DNA of 64,000 bases, taken from Natrinema sp. SYSU A 869 (GTDB taxonomy: Archaea > Halobacteriota > Halobacteria > Halobacteriales > Natrialbaceae). Shown one piece after another: positions 44,676 to 54,676 of the stretch (position 1 is its first letter; every line of letters begins with the position of its first letter). The position numbers were made by a program, and so were the translations under genes. The stretch is taken from the NCBI RefSeq assembly GCF_019879105.1, contig NZ_CP082247.1:744001-808000 (forward strand). Direction: 5' to 3'. The notes under the pieces were generated by a model, which was given only the letters and a program-made list of their open reading frames with translations, was not told where the DNA came from and searched no databases.

Positions 44676-45460
44676 ATGTCCGGGTTCGTTCGATCGGAGG
44701 AGGAAATCGAGGCGATTCGGGAACGGATGGTAGAGAACCGCTTCGACGACACGAGGCAGGTGGCGATCCGGTTCCGCACCCGCGAGTCGACGGTCGACCG
44801 GATCCTCCCGCCCGGTCTGGAACCGACCGAGGAGCCGGTGATACGGGTCGATGTCGTCGAGGTTGGGCGCAGTAATTGCGTCGGTTCGTTTCGCGGAGCC
44901 GGCGTCTACGTGCGAGCGCAGCACGAGGGCCACGTCGGAGAGTACTGTTTGACGATGCCGATGTCGACGGAGGCCGCGATCACGTGGGGACGAGAGCTGT
45001 TCGGTGAGCCGAAGAAGAAGGCCGCCATCTCGCTCGAGCGGAGCGAAAGCGAGGTGAGCGGACGAGTGTCCCGAAGCGGCGAGCCGCTCATCGAAACGAC
45101 GCGACCGTGGAAACGAAACGGCAGCTCGACCCGAAGCCGCAGACGATCTACCACTACAAATCGCTCCCCGACGCGACCGGGCGGGGGTTCCAGTTCGATC
45201 CGACGCTGGTCCGCGTCACGTTAGACAGCGACCTCCACGCGTACGAAACCAGGTCTGGCTCACTTTCGCTGGGCGAAGGGGCCGACAGTCCGCTCGGTGA
45301 ACTCGAAATAGAAGAGGTCCTCGGAGCGTCGTACACTGAGGCGGACCTGCGCTCGTCACAGGAGAACGTGACCACCGTCGACTCCGAAGCGTTCCTCCCG
45401 TACGCCTTCGGAACCGGACGCGGTAACGATTGGCTCGAGTTGGATAACGTATCCGATTGA
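44676..45460 (+). pseudogene. Acetoacetate decarboxylase-family protein, one frameshift
   Basis: About 261 aa when repaired. The Schiff-base lysine region GRELFGEPKKKA is present, as in acetoacetate decarboxylase, and the C-terminal half (LDPKPQTIYHYKSLPDATG, FDPTLVRVTL) is typical of the superfamily. The frame breaks at AAA 45094-45096; one extra A reads PLIENDATVETKRQLDPKPQ and continues to the natural stop. The family decarboxylates beta-keto acids or performs aldol/dehydration chemistry through a Schiff base. It is divergent from the LvaC-LvaB-LvaA-Hyu run, and may act on a keto-acid of that pathway. Confidence 0.83.
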
Positions 45461-45599
45461 GACCGTCTGTGAACGTGGCCGTCCAGTCGATCGGAACGCC
45501 CGGACGTCTCTGAATGGCCCCTGCGACACAGCACAATCCGTCGAGACACTGTGCCGTGGAAGCCTCTGTCAAAGCGATCGGACGAGAGACCCGATCCTC

Positions 45600-45643
45600 G
45601 CCGGAACTGAGGTCGACTGACCATCGCCGGCATTGAGGTCGAC
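45600..45643. repeat. Imperfect 18-bp direct repeat upstream of the acyl-CoA ligase
   Basis: GCCGGAACTGAGGTCGAC (45600-45617) and GCCGGCATTGAGGTCGAC (45626-45643) match at 16 of 18 bases with a 26-bp period. They lie about 105-150 bp ahead of the ligase start. Tandem operator sites are one explanation; a simple local duplication is another. Confidence 0.45.
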
Positions 45644-45747
45644 CGCAGGACGCTCTCAACGGCCGAAAACGCCATCTCTCCTCACTACCCTGCGAATCTA
45701 CTGCGGCGATCCATAATTTTTTGACCAGTGTTATCATCTATCAATGT

Positions 45748-47271
45748 ATGGACGGACTCACCGTCGGCTATCTCGCCGAACGGAACGCACGAATCCAGCC
45801 GGACGCCGAAGCGGTCGTCCAGCGGGCGGACGGAGCGCGAACCGAGACCGTGACCTTCGAGGCGCTCAACCGCAGGGTCGACCAGCTGGCAAACGCGCTC
45901 TCGGAATTCGGGATCGAGAAGGGAGACGCCATCGCGACATACACGGGGAATCGGGTCGAGACGATCGAGAGCTACCTCGCGGCGATGAAGCTCGGTGCCC
46001 TGCCGGTCCCAATCAACCACCGGTTCAAGGCCGGCGAAGTGAGCTACGTCCTCGAGGACAGCGACGCGACGTTGTGTATCTTCGGCGAAGCCGGTCGCGA
46101 GACGATCGCGGGCGTCCACGACGAGTTCGACTCGCCCGTCGAGACGTACCTGTACGCCGGTGACTCAACGCCGCCGTTCGCGACCGACTACGAGACGGTT
46201 CGGGACGAGGCCGCTCCCGATCCCGTCGAGGTCGTCCCGTCCCGGCTCGACGAGGCGGCCATCATGTACACGAGCGGAACGACCGGCGATCCGAAGGGGT
46301 GCGTACTCACGCACGACAACGTCGTCCAGGCCGCGGAGAACGGCCTCTACGAGGTGAACCTCTCCCGCGACGCCCGGTTCATGGTGGTGACGCCGCTGTT
46401 CCATATCGCCGCGTTCGGGCTGTTTATGATGTCGTTTTACGTCGGCGGGACGACGATCCTGGTCGACGACTTCGAGCCGGCGTCGGTCCTCTCGATCCTC
46501 GAGGACGAATCCGTGACGGCGTCGTTCATGGTCCCGATGATGAGCCGCGCGGTACTGTCGGCCGACCCCGAGTCGTACGACCTCTCGCAGTTCCAGCACT
46601 ACATGACCGGCGCAGCGCCCTCGGAGCGCTCGCTCAAGGAGGCGATCATCGAGACCGTCGACTGCAACCTCTACGACGTCTTCGGCCAGACCGAACTCTC
46701 GCCGTCGACGACGATGTTGCGACCGGAGAACGCGCTTGAGAAGCCCGACAGCGTCGGTCGGCCGATTATCAACGTCGAGGTCAAAGTCGTCGACGAGACG
46801 GGCGACGAGGTCGAGACCGGTGAAACGGGCCGGATCGCCTACCGCGGTCCGACGGTGTTCAAAGAGTACTACGGCATGCCGGAGAAGACTGCAGAGGTGT
46901 TCGACGACGGCTGGTTCGTCTCCGACGACCTCGTCCGGATGGACGAGGACGGCTTTGTCTACTTCGTCGGCCGGGCCGACGACATGATCATCACCGGCGG
47001 CGAGAACGTCCACCCCGCCGAGATCGAGGAGGTGCTCCACGACCTCGAGGGCGTGGACGAGGTCGCGGTCGTCGGCGTCCCCGACGACCAGTGGGGCGAA
47101 CGGATTAAGGCCGTCGTCGTCCCCGAGGAGGAGGCTGTCCTGACGGAGAGCGACGTCGTCGGCCACGTCGAGTCGAATCTGGCCGGATTCAAGAAACCCC
47201 GCGAGGTCGAGTTCCGGGACGAACTGCCGCGGAATCCGACCGGAAAGGTCCTGAAGAACGAGCTCGCCTGA
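45748..47271 (+). CDS. AMP-forming acyl-CoA synthetase (LvaE/FadD-like)
   Basis: 507 aa adenylating ligase. Motifs: IMYTSGTTGDPKGCVLTHDN, DVFGQTELSPSTTML, WFVSDDLVRMDEDGFVYFVG, RADDMIITGGENVHPAEIEE and NPTGKVLKNELA. An upstream TTG start adds nine residues of no known use; ATG 45748 is preferred. AT-rich sequence TTTTTTGACCAGTGTTATC precedes it, with the TATA box probably near 45715-45722. Its position next to the Lva-like genes makes it a candidate for activating the 4-hydroxy or 4-oxo acid, as LvaE does in Pseudomonas; this is inference. Confidence 0.9.
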   Translation: MDGLTVGYLAERNARIQPDAEAVVQRADGARTETVTFEALNRRVDQLANALSEFGIEKGDAIATYTGNRVETIESYLAAMKLGALPVPINHRFKAGEVSYVLEDSDATLCIFGEAGRETIAGVHDEFDSPVETYLYAGDSTPPFATDYETVRDEAAPDPVEVVPSRLDEAAIMYTSGTTGDPKGCVLTHDNVVQAAENGLYEVNLSRDARFMVVTPLFHIAAFGLFMMSFYVGGTTILVDDFEPASVLSILEDESVTASFMVPMMSRAVLSADPESYDLSQFQHYMTGAAPSERSLKEAIIETVDCNLYDVFGQTELSPSTTMLRPENALEKPDSVGRPIINVEVKVVDETGDEVETGETGRIAYRGPTVFKEYYGMPEKTAEVFDDGWFVSDDLVRMDEDGFVYFVGRADDMIITGGENVHPAEIEEVLHDLEGVDEVAVVGVPDDQWGERIKAVVVPEEEAVLTESDVVGHVESNLAGFKKPREVEFRDELPRNPTGKVLKNELA

Positions 47272-47284
47272 CCCGGGTTCGCGA

Positions 47285-48294
47285 TCAGGGTTCCACGACG
47301 AGCTTTCCGACCGCGTTTCGATCCGCCATGTCGGCGAACGCTCGATCGGTTTCCGCGAGCGGATAGCGCTCGTGGACGACCGGCTCAAGTCGGCCGTCTT
47401 CGACGAGGGAAACGAGGCGCTCGAGGTCGCCCTGCGTTCCCATCGTACTTCCGATTACTCTCTTCTGATTCAGGAAGAGGTCGTCCAGCGTGAGCGTCGA
47501 GGTCGGACCGGCGGTCTGCCCACAGATCGCCATCCGCCCACCGCGTCGGAGGACGTTCAGCCCGCCTCCGAGAACGGACCACCGAGGTGGTTGATCGTCG
47601 CGTCGACGCGACCGATCTCGAGGACCGCCTCGCGGATCTCGTCGGGATCACCGGACTCGATGGTGTGGTCGGCACCGAGGGCCTCGAGCCGGTCGAGTTT
47701 CGCTCGAGACGTCGAGGTACCGATCGTCCGCGCGCCGAGAATGGCCGCCAACTGGACGGTCGCCACGCCGACGCCGCCCGTCGATCCTGGGACGAAGACG
47801 AGGTCGCCCGGACCGACCGCGGCCGCCTCGAGCATTCGAAACGCGGTCATGTACGAGACGGGGAGCGCCGCCGCGTCCGCCGGTTCGACGGCGTCGGAGA
47901 GCGGAATCAGCCGATCGGCACGGACGGTCGCGTACTCCGCCAGCCCGCCGTGATAGAGACTGAACCGCTCACAGTAGCTCTCCGGCCCCTCCCGGCAGAA
48001 CTGACAGGAACCACACGTCTGATTCGGACAGAGGAGGACTCGACCCCCCGTCTCGACGCCGTCGACGTCGTTTCCGACCGCGGAGACGGTCCCCGAAACG
48101 TCCATCCCGGCCACGTACGGGAGTTGGTCCTCGCCGACCCGGAAGTCGCCGTTGAGGATCCACAGGTCGTGGTGGTTAATCGAACAGGCCTCGACCTCGA
48201 GAACCGCCTCCTCGGGACCGGGCTCGGGATCGTCGAACGATTCGATCGTCACGTGCTCCGGACTACCGAATCCGGTGAACGCTGCAGCGCGCAT
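47285..48294 (-). pseudogene. Zinc-type medium-chain alcohol dehydrogenase, one frameshift
   Basis: About 337 aa when repaired. GroES-like domain with SINHHDLWILNG, PYVAGMDVSGTVSAVGNDVD and a four-Cys structural zinc loop CPNQTCGSCQFCREGPESYC; nucleotide site VPGSTGGVGVATVQLAA. The frame breaks near 47560-47563 (CCC on the plus strand). One extra G on the coding strand gives GGPFSEAGLNVLRRGGRMAI and then CGQTAGPTSTLTLDDLF to the stop. The catalytic-zinc Cys is replaced (NHHD), as in crotonyl-CoA reductase-like members, so enoyl/ketone reduction is possible. TATA box GATATATAGG (48317-48326) is 27 bp from the ATG. Confidence 0.85.
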
Positions 48295-48457
48295 GTCATC
48301 TCGCTCGGACGCCATCGATATATAGGTCCCGTTCAGCGAAGGCGGAACGGACGCAGCGGGCCGATGGGGTGCCGCGCCGTCGGACACGCCGTCATCGCGG
48401 GACGCAGTCTCGACAGTTGCGGAAAGCGTTTTATCGCCGGGTGAGAGTCAGTACCAC

Positions 48458-49297
48458 ATGCCATCGACCGTCGACTATACCGTCGATTCGGATCGAGCGG
48501 CCGCGCTCGTCACACTCGACCGTCCCGACTCGCTGAATACGCTGAACGACTGCCTGATCGAGGAGCTGTGCGACGCGATCGCTCGAGCAGAGGCCGACGA
48601 CGAGGTGAGAGTGATCGTCCTTCGCGGCGCGGGTGACGAGGCGTTTTCGGCCGGCTACGACATCACCCCAGCGGAGGAAGATGGGGAGGAGACAGACCCC
48701 GTTCCGTCGGTCGACGACCTCCTCGACGAATTCGACGCCGCGACCGATCACGTTCACGCCGTCTGGGAGTGTGACACGCCGGTGATCGCCGCCGTCGACG
48801 GCTACTGTCTCGCCGCCGGCAGCGACCTGGCGATGGCGTGTGATCTCGTGATCGCGACCGAGGAGTCGGAGTTCGGCTATCCGGGATTGCGGATGGCCGG
48901 CGTCCCGCCGACGCTCGTCTATCCGTTCGTCATGAACCTCCACGAGGCGAAGGAACTGCTCCTCTCGGGCAAGATCGTCGACGCGCAGCGAGCGTCGGAG
49001 TTAGGAATGGTCAATCGCGTCGTTCCGCGGGACCGACTCATGGCGACGGTCTTCGCGGAGGTCGAGGAGATCCGGAAGATGCCGGGCAACAACGTTCGCA
49101 TCCTCAAACAGGTGCTCAACGGCGCCGCGGAGATGCAGGGCGCGAAACCGATGTTCAAGTTCAGCGAACTGTTCGACGCGCTCGGCCACCACACGGAGTA
49201 CGGCAAGGAGTACTACCGCATCGCGGCGACCGAGGGGTTCGACGCGGCGCTCGAGTACATGAACGAGCGGAACAAGGGAACGAGGCCGCCCGAGTGA
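48458..49297 (+). CDS. Enoyl-CoA hydratase/isomerase family protein
   Basis: 279 aa crotonase-fold enzyme. The oxyanion-hole motif is FSAGYDITPAEED and the central helix is GYCLAAGSDLAMACD. At the catalytic-Glu positions it has Asp (AGSDLAM) and Gly (YPGLRMAGVPPT), so it is probably not a simple hydratase. The C-terminal RIAATEGFDAALEYMNERNK is typical of a subfamily linked to acid catabolism in actinobacteria and haloarchaea. It is convergent with the acyl-CoA ligase at 49365 (67-bp gap). Confidence 0.9.
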   Translation: MPSTVDYTVDSDRAAALVTLDRPDSLNTLNDCLIEELCDAIARAEADDEVRVIVLRGAGDEAFSAGYDITPAEEDGEETDPVPSVDDLLDEFDAATDHVHAVWECDTPVIAAVDGYCLAAGSDLAMACDLVIATEESEFGYPGLRMAGVPPTLVYPFVMNLHEAKELLLSGKIVDAQRASELGMVNRVVPRDRLMATVFAEVEEIRKMPGNNVRILKQVLNGAAEMQGAKPMFKFSELFDALGHHTEYGKEYYRIAATEGFDAALEYMNERNKGTRPPE

Positions 49298-49364
49298 CTA
49301 GAACGTGGAACGAGATCGATCGAACGACCGGACACGGGTGCTCCTATTGCACTGCCGACCGCGT

Positions 49365-50939
49365 TCAGTCCTCGTTGCGGAGCTTGTACTTCTGGATCTT
49401 GCCGCTCGGATTCTTTGGGAGGGCGTCGCGGAACTCGTACCGTCGCGGCCGCTTGAACTCGGCGAGGTCGTCGCTCGCTCGGCAGAAGTCGTCGAGGTCG
49501 TCCGCGGTCAGGTCGCCGTCCGGAACGACGTGCGCGACGACGCGTTCGCCCCACTGGTCGTCTTCCTCGCCGATCACAGCGACCTCGGCGACGCCGTCGT
49601 GCTGGTAGAGGACGTTCTCGACTTCGGTCGGGTAGATGTTCTCCCCGCCGCTGATGATCATGTCGTCGATCCTGTCGACCAAGAAGAGGTAGCCGTCCTC
49701 GTTGCGATAGCCCGCGTCGCCCGTGAAGAACCAGCCGTCGCGGATCGCGTCCGCCGTCTTCTCCGGCAGGTTCCAGTACTCGTCCATCATCGGCGGCCCC
49801 TGCAGGATGATCTCGCCGGTCTCCCCGGTCACGACGGTGTCCGTCGGCGTGACGGGATCGTTCGGGTCCTCGTTCTCGGTCGGCTCGACGATCCGGACCT
49901 CGTGGTTCGGCGCCGCCCGACCGACGCTCTCGAGGTGCTCCCGAACCTCGAAGGGGAGGATGAACGTCGCGCACGGCCCCATTTCCGTCATCCCGTAGGC
50001 CGTGGCGTAGTCCTCGGTGAACGTCTCGATACACTCCTCGAGCAGCGACGGCGGCATCGGGGCGGCACCGTAGACGCCGAGCTCGAGCGACGAACCGTCG
50101 AACGATGCCAGCTCGTTCGACTCCTCGAGCAGTTGCCCCCAGATCCGCGAGGCGACGAAGAGGTGGGTCGCACGCTCTTCGTCCACGATTTCGAGAGCGC
50201 GTCGCGCGTCGAAGTCGTGGAGGATCACAGACTTCGCGCCGAGGTTGATCCGCGTGAGCAGTCCGCAGTTGAGTTCGGCGTTGTGGTACAGCGGCATCGC
50301 TGAGATTCCGACGTCCGTGAAGTTCAGCCCCATCTGGCCGGCGTAGAGCATGTTGTGGTACGTCGCGTCTCGATGGGAGTGGACGACCCCCTTCGGTCGG
50401 CCGGTCGTCCCGCTCGTGTACATGATCGCGTACTGGTCCGTCGAATCGACCGAGACCGGCGGCGTCGACGCGTCGGCGCGCTCGAGCAGGTCGTGGAACC
50501 CGGCGGCGTAGTCGGGCGTGCGTTCGACGTCGTCGTCGACGTACACGTACTCCTCGACCGTTCCGAACTCGTCGCGGCCGCTCTCGACCGTGTCTCGCGT
50601 CGCCTCCTCGAAGACAAGGACCGTCGACTCGGAGTCATCGAGGATGTAGCCGACCTCACTGGGAGCGAGGCGATAGTTGACGGGATTGAAGACGGCACCG
50701 GCCCGCAGGAGACCGAACAGTGCGATAGCGAACTCCGCGGAGTTGTGGAGCAACAGCGAGACGCGGTCGCCGCGTTCGACGCCGCGCTCTCGGAGCGCGT
50801 TCGCGAACCGATCCACTCGGTCGTCGAATTCGGCGTAGGTCAGGCGGAGGTCCTTTCGAGGGTAGACGATCGCCTCCCGATCGGGATACTTCCGCGTCGT
50901 CCGCGACAGCGTCTCCGGTAGCGTGGGAAGGTAACCCAT
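49365..50939 (-). CDS. AMP-forming acyl-CoA synthetase
   Basis: 524 aa. Motifs: IMYTSGTTGRPKGVVHSHRD, TAYGMTEMGPCATF, WFFTGDAGYRNEDGYLFLVD, RIDDMIISGGENIYPTEVEN and NPSGKIQKYKLRNED. It belongs to the long/medium-chain FadD-like ligases with DDMIISGGENIYP. It starts just after a short AT-poor leader and is divergent from the crotonase at 51038 with about 98 bp between starts. Fifth acyl-CoA ligase of the window; the paralogues are diverged, suggesting different acids. Confidence 0.92.
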   Translation of the reverse strand: MGYLPTLPETLSRTTRKYPDREAIVYPRKDLRLTYAEFDDRVDRFANALRERGVERGDRVSLLLHNSAEFAIALFGLLRAGAVFNPVNYRLAPSEVGYILDDSESTVLVFEEATRDTVESGRDEFGTVEEYVYVDDDVERTPDYAAGFHDLLERADASTPPVSVDSTDQYAIMYTSGTTGRPKGVVHSHRDATYHNMLYAGQMGLNFTDVGISAMPLYHNAELNCGLLTRINLGAKSVILHDFDARRALEIVDEERATHLFVASRIWGQLLEESNELASFDGSSLELGVYGAAPMPPSLLEECIETFTEDYATAYGMTEMGPCATFILPFEVREHLESVGRAAPNHEVRIVEPTENEDPNDPVTPTDTVVTGETGEIILQGPPMMDEYWNLPEKTADAIRDGWFFTGDAGYRNEDGYLFLVDRIDDMIISGGENIYPTEVENVLYQHDGVAEVAVIGEEDDQWGERVVAHVVPDGDLTADDLDDFCRASDDLAEFKRPRRYEFRDALPKNPSGKIQKYKLRNED

Positions 50940-51037
50940 ACCTGTCCGTTTCCGCGATCAGCATGTTAGCTCTTTCGTCCGCGACCCCCGGCCGTCACAG
51001 GGATTTATGAGGGTAACCGACATCTGTTCTGGCGGAC

Positions 51038-51833
51038 ATGCAGGAGTACGAGAACCTAGCAGTGACGCTCGACGGCGACGTCCTCCGAATCGCGATCGAC
51101 CGACCGGACGCGCTCAACGCGGTGAACGCCCCGCTCCACACCGAACTCGCCGAGGTGTTCGACGACGCCTACGACGCCGACGCGAGGGTGGTCGTCCTCA
51201 CCGGGAACGGCGACGCGTTCTCCGCCGGCGGCGACGTGAACTGGATGAAAGAGAGCGTCGAGGAGCCCGAAAGTTCCTCGAGACCGCCCGCGAGGGCGAG
51301 GAGATCATCGAGAGCATCGTCAACCTCGAGAAGCCGGTGATCGCGAAGGTGAACGGCGACGCGACGGGACTGGGGGCGACGCTCGCGCTCTTCTGTGACA
51401 TCGTCATGCTGAGCGAGGACGCGCGGATCGGGGACCCGCACGTGAACGTCGCGCTCGTCGCCGGGGACGGCGGGGCGGTCATCTGGCCGCTCCTGACGAG
51501 TCTGAACAAGGCGAAGGAGCTGCTGATGACGGGCGAGCTGCTCTCCGCCGAGGAGGCCAAAGAGCTCGGACTCGTCAATCACGTCGTCCCCGCCGACGAA
51601 CTGGACAACGCCACCGACGAGATGGTCGAGAAGCTGGCGACGGGGCCCCAGACTGCGATCAGATACACGAAAAGACCCTGAACAGCTGGCTCGAACTCGG
51701 GAACGACCTCGCGCTGACGAAAGGCATCGCGCTCGAGGCGGCGGCGCAACAGCATCCCGACCACGAGGAAGCCGTCGAAGCGTTTCTCGACGGCCGACGG
51801 CCTGACTTCCCGAGCGGCCGCGACCGCGAGTGA
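51038..51833 (+). pseudogene. Enoyl-CoA hydratase/isomerase family protein, two frameshifts
   Basis: About 266 aa when repaired. Oxyanion-hole motif FSAGGDVNWMKES. The first break is at CCC 51266-51268: one extra C gives EEPRKFLETAREGEEIIES. The second is at AAAA 51670-51673: one extra A gives AIRYTKKTLNSWLELGNDLA and on to RRPDFPSGRDRE. At the hydratase Glu positions it has Thr (GLGATLALFCD) and His (IGDPHVNVALVAG), a pattern seen in non-hydratase crotonases. With both repairs the protein has normal length and no internal stops. Followed 75 bp later by an acyl-CoA dehydrogenase. Confidence 0.87.
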
Positions 51834-51908
51834 CGCCGGCTCCGACGGACGAGGAACAGAGACGGGACCGAACGGCGATAGACGACACCTAACAGAAGAG
51901 ACCAGCCA

Positions 51909-53045
51909 ATGACGACAGCACTGACAGCGGAACATGAGGCGATTCGCGACGCGGTTCGCGAATTCGCGGAGACGGAGATCGAACCGGTCGCCAGAGAGTA
52001 CGACGAGCCCGGCGTGGTACAGTTCCCGCGGGAGATCTTTCGGGAGGCCGCCGATCTGGACTTCCTGGCCCCGCACTATCCCGAGGAGTACGGCGGTGCG
52101 GGGATGGACTTTCTCGCATCGGTCATCGTTCACGAGGAATTCAATCGCGCTGATCCCGGGATCGGCACCGCCGTCCTGACCGGCAAGTTCGGCACCGAAA
52201 TGCTCCTCGAGTACGGCGACGACTGGCAGAAAGACGAGTTCGTTCGACCGGTTCTCGAGGGCGAGGCCGTCTGTGGCACCTCGATCAGCGAACCGGACGC
52301 GGGGAGCGACGTCGCCGGGATGCGGACGACCGCCGAGAAGGACGGCGACGAATGGGTCCTCGACGGGAGCAAGACCTGGGCGAGCAACAGTCCAGTCGCG
52401 GAGTTCATGATCGTCATGGCGAAGACGACTCCCGACGCGGGTCACGACGGGATCAGCGCCTTCATCGTCCCGACCGAGACGGACGGGTTCGAGGTCGGCA
52501 ACGATATCGAGAAGATGGGGCTTCGGGCGAGCCCGACCGCCGAGATCGACATCACAGACGCGCGGATTCCCGAGGACCACCTCGTCGGCGAGGAGGACCG
52601 CGGCTTCGCGCAGTTGATGGAGTTCTTCAACGAGAATCGGATCCTCGTGGCGGCGAACGCGCTCGGTGCCGCCGCCGGGGCGTTCCGCCACGCGTTCGAG
52701 TACGCCCACGAGCGCGAGGCCTTCGGGCAGCCGATCGGTGACTTTCAGGGCCTCCAGTGGAAGCTCGCGGACATGATAACCGGGATCGAAACCGCCCGTT
52801 CGACCACCTACCGGGCGGCGGCCGAACTGATGGCCGGGAACGATCCGCGGCGACTCGCCTCCATCGCCAAGTACTACACGAGCGAAGTCTGCGAAGACGT
52901 CTGCTCCGAGGCCGTCCAGATTCACGGCGGCTACGGCTACACGCGGGAGTTCCCGGTCGAGAAGTTCTATCGGGACTCTCGAGTACAGAAGATCGTCGAG
53001 GGGACGAGCGAGATCCAGAAGAACATCATCTACGATAGCCTCTAG
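51909..53045 (+). CDS. Acyl-CoA dehydrogenase
   Basis: 378 aa, the compact four-domain form. CGTSISEPDAGSDVAGMRTT, WVLDGSKTWASNSPVAEFMI, DRGFAQLMEFFNENRILVAA, QIHGGYGYTREFPVEKFYRD and the base-Glu motif KIVEGTSEIQKN are all intact. It is probably co-transcribed with the upstream crotonase (gap 75 bp), forming a dehydrogenation plus crotonase pair. Expected electron acceptor is ETF. The substrate is likely short- or branched-chain acyl-CoA given the neighbouring Liv-type transporter, but this is inference. Confidence 0.94.
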   Translation: MTTALTAEHEAIRDAVREFAETEIEPVAREYDEPGVVQFPREIFREAADLDFLAPHYPEEYGGAGMDFLASVIVHEEFNRADPGIGTAVLTGKFGTEMLLEYGDDWQKDEFVRPVLEGEAVCGTSISEPDAGSDVAGMRTTAEKDGDEWVLDGSKTWASNSPVAEFMIVMAKTTPDAGHDGISAFIVPTETDGFEVGNDIEKMGLRASPTAEIDITDARIPEDHLVGEEDRGFAQLMEFFNENRILVAANALGAAAGAFRHAFEYAHEREAFGQPIGDFQGLQWKLADMITGIETARSTTYRAAAELMAGNDPRRLASIAKYYTSEVCEDVCSEAVQIHGGYGYTREFPVEKFYRDSRVQKIVEGTSEIQKNIIYDSL

Positions 53046-53309
53046 CGGCCGCAGTGCGGTTCGTGAGGGTCGGACACCGGTCCACGGTAGCCCGTCGTCC
53101 GCTCGCCACTGTGACCGGGCGCGTCGGAGCAGACGGGCATCGATCCGCTACCGTCGAACCGGGCAACCAGAAGAGCGAGAAGTGTCGACTGATAGATATG
53201 ACTGATCGGTGGTGTCAGCGGCGTCATACCACGTCTACTGCGATTCTATAACTATTATTATGGAAAGAGATATAAGGGAACCTCCGGGATTTACTGGTGG
53301 TCGATACCA

Positions 53310-54665
53310 ATGAGCAAGGAGTCCAATGAGCAGACTCGCTACGGCAGAGGCATCTCCGATCGAACGGATCGCCGAACCGTTCTGCAGACGATCGGAGCGG
53401 GGGCAGCGGTCACGTCGATCGCGGGGTGTCTCGGCGGCGGTGGTAGCGGGGATACGATAAAGATCGGGCACATTATGGCCGTCGAAACGGACAACGGTCT
53501 CGGCTCGGAGCGGTCGGCACAGTTAGCCGTCGATCAGTTAAACGAGAACGGTGGCATCCTCGACCAGGACGTCGAGCTCGTGACGGCCGACTCCGCCGGG
53601 CAGCCCTCCGAGGCGCACTCGGCAGTGACGGAGATGGTCAGTCGGGAGAACATCCAGATGCTGGTCGGGACCATCGTGAGCGAAGTCGCGCTGTCGCTGG
53701 TGGACATCGCGTCCGAGAACGACCTACCCTTCATGATTACCGGGGCGGCGTCGCCGCGTATCTTCGCCGAAAACCACGCACAGAACTACGATCAGTACAA
53801 GAGCATCTTCCGGCCCGGACCGGTCAATTCGATCAAACAGGCCGAATATCTCGCGGAGTACGGCCAGTACCTCAGCGAGGAGCACGGGTGGGACACGATG
53901 GCCGTTGTCTCCGAGGACGCCGCCTGGACGCAGGACATCACAGACATCACCGCGGGACTCCTCGAGGATAGCGGAATAGACGTTTCAGTCAACGAGCGGG
54001 TTGCGCTGGACACGAACGACTGGACGCCGATCCTCGATCAGGTCGAAAGCTCCGGCGCACAGGCCATGATCGGAGCGCTCTCGCACATTCCGATCACCGG
54101 CATGACCGCGTCCTGGTCGCGAAACGAGTACCCGTTCTCCGTCGACGGCGTTATGATCGCCGCGCAGTCGCCGCAGTTCTGGTCCGACACCGACGGTACC
54201 GCGGAGTATCTGTCCACGGCGACGGCCGCCGCGGACGGGTTCGCGGACATCACGCCGAAGACGAGCGAAGTCATGGACGCGTACCAGGCCGAGTACGACT
54301 CGCGGCCGACGACACCGACGTTCGTCGGGTTCATCACGCACGACGCGATCACTCTCTACGCGGAGGCCGTCGAGCGCGCGGGCACCGCGAACCACCAGGA
54401 GGACATCGACGCGATCGTCGAAGAACTGCAGGCAACCGACTTCCAGGGATCGTTCGGACAGATTCAGTTCCAGGGTGAGGGCGACGAGTACCCGAACGAC
54501 GTGTATCCGGGCGAAAGCGCGGGTGACGAGTACGCACCGTTTACTGTCACCCAGTGGCAAACGGCGGAAGAAGGCGACGGAATCGGCGGGACGGACGGTA
54601 CGAAACGCTGCGTCTGGCCCGAGAGCTACCAGAACGGCGACCACCAGCCGCCGTCCTGGATGTAA
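53310..54665 (+). CDS. Branched-chain amino acid-type ABC transporter substrate-binding lipoprotein
   Basis: 451 aa. The Tat signal with twin arginines (TDRRTVLQTIGAGAAV) ends in a lipobox SIAGCLG, so it is a Tat-exported, lipid-anchored protein outside the cell membrane. The mature part has the periplasmic-binding LivK fold (IKIGHIMAVETDNGLGSERS, QLAVDQLNENGGI, VGTIVSEVALSLVDIASEND, PTTPTFVGFITHDAITLYAE). Family members bind branched-chain amino acids, urea, amides or aromatic acids. It heads the liv-type operon; permease and ATPase genes follow at once. A TATA-like GATATAAG (about 53269-53276) precedes it. Confidence 0.93.
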   Translation: MSKESNEQTRYGRGISDRTDRRTVLQTIGAGAAVTSIAGCLGGGGSGDTIKIGHIMAVETDNGLGSERSAQLAVDQLNENGGILDQDVELVTADSAGQPSEAHSAVTEMVSRENIQMLVGTIVSEVALSLVDIASENDLPFMITGAASPRIFAENHAQNYDQYKSIFRPGPVNSIKQAEYLAEYGQYLSEEHGWDTMAVVSEDAAWTQDITDITAGLLEDSGIDVSVNERVALDTNDWTPILDQVESSGAQAMIGALSHIPITGMTASWSRNEYPFSVDGVMIAAQSPQFWSDTDGTAEYLSTATAAADGFADITPKTSEVMDAYQAEYDSRPTTPTFVGFITHDAITLYAEAVERAGTANHQEDIDAIVEELQATDFQGSFGQIQFQGEGDEYPNDVYPGESAGDEYAPFTVTQWQTAEEGDGIGGTDGTKRCVWPESYQNGDHQPPSWM

Positions 54666-54676
54666 TCACTGATAGC

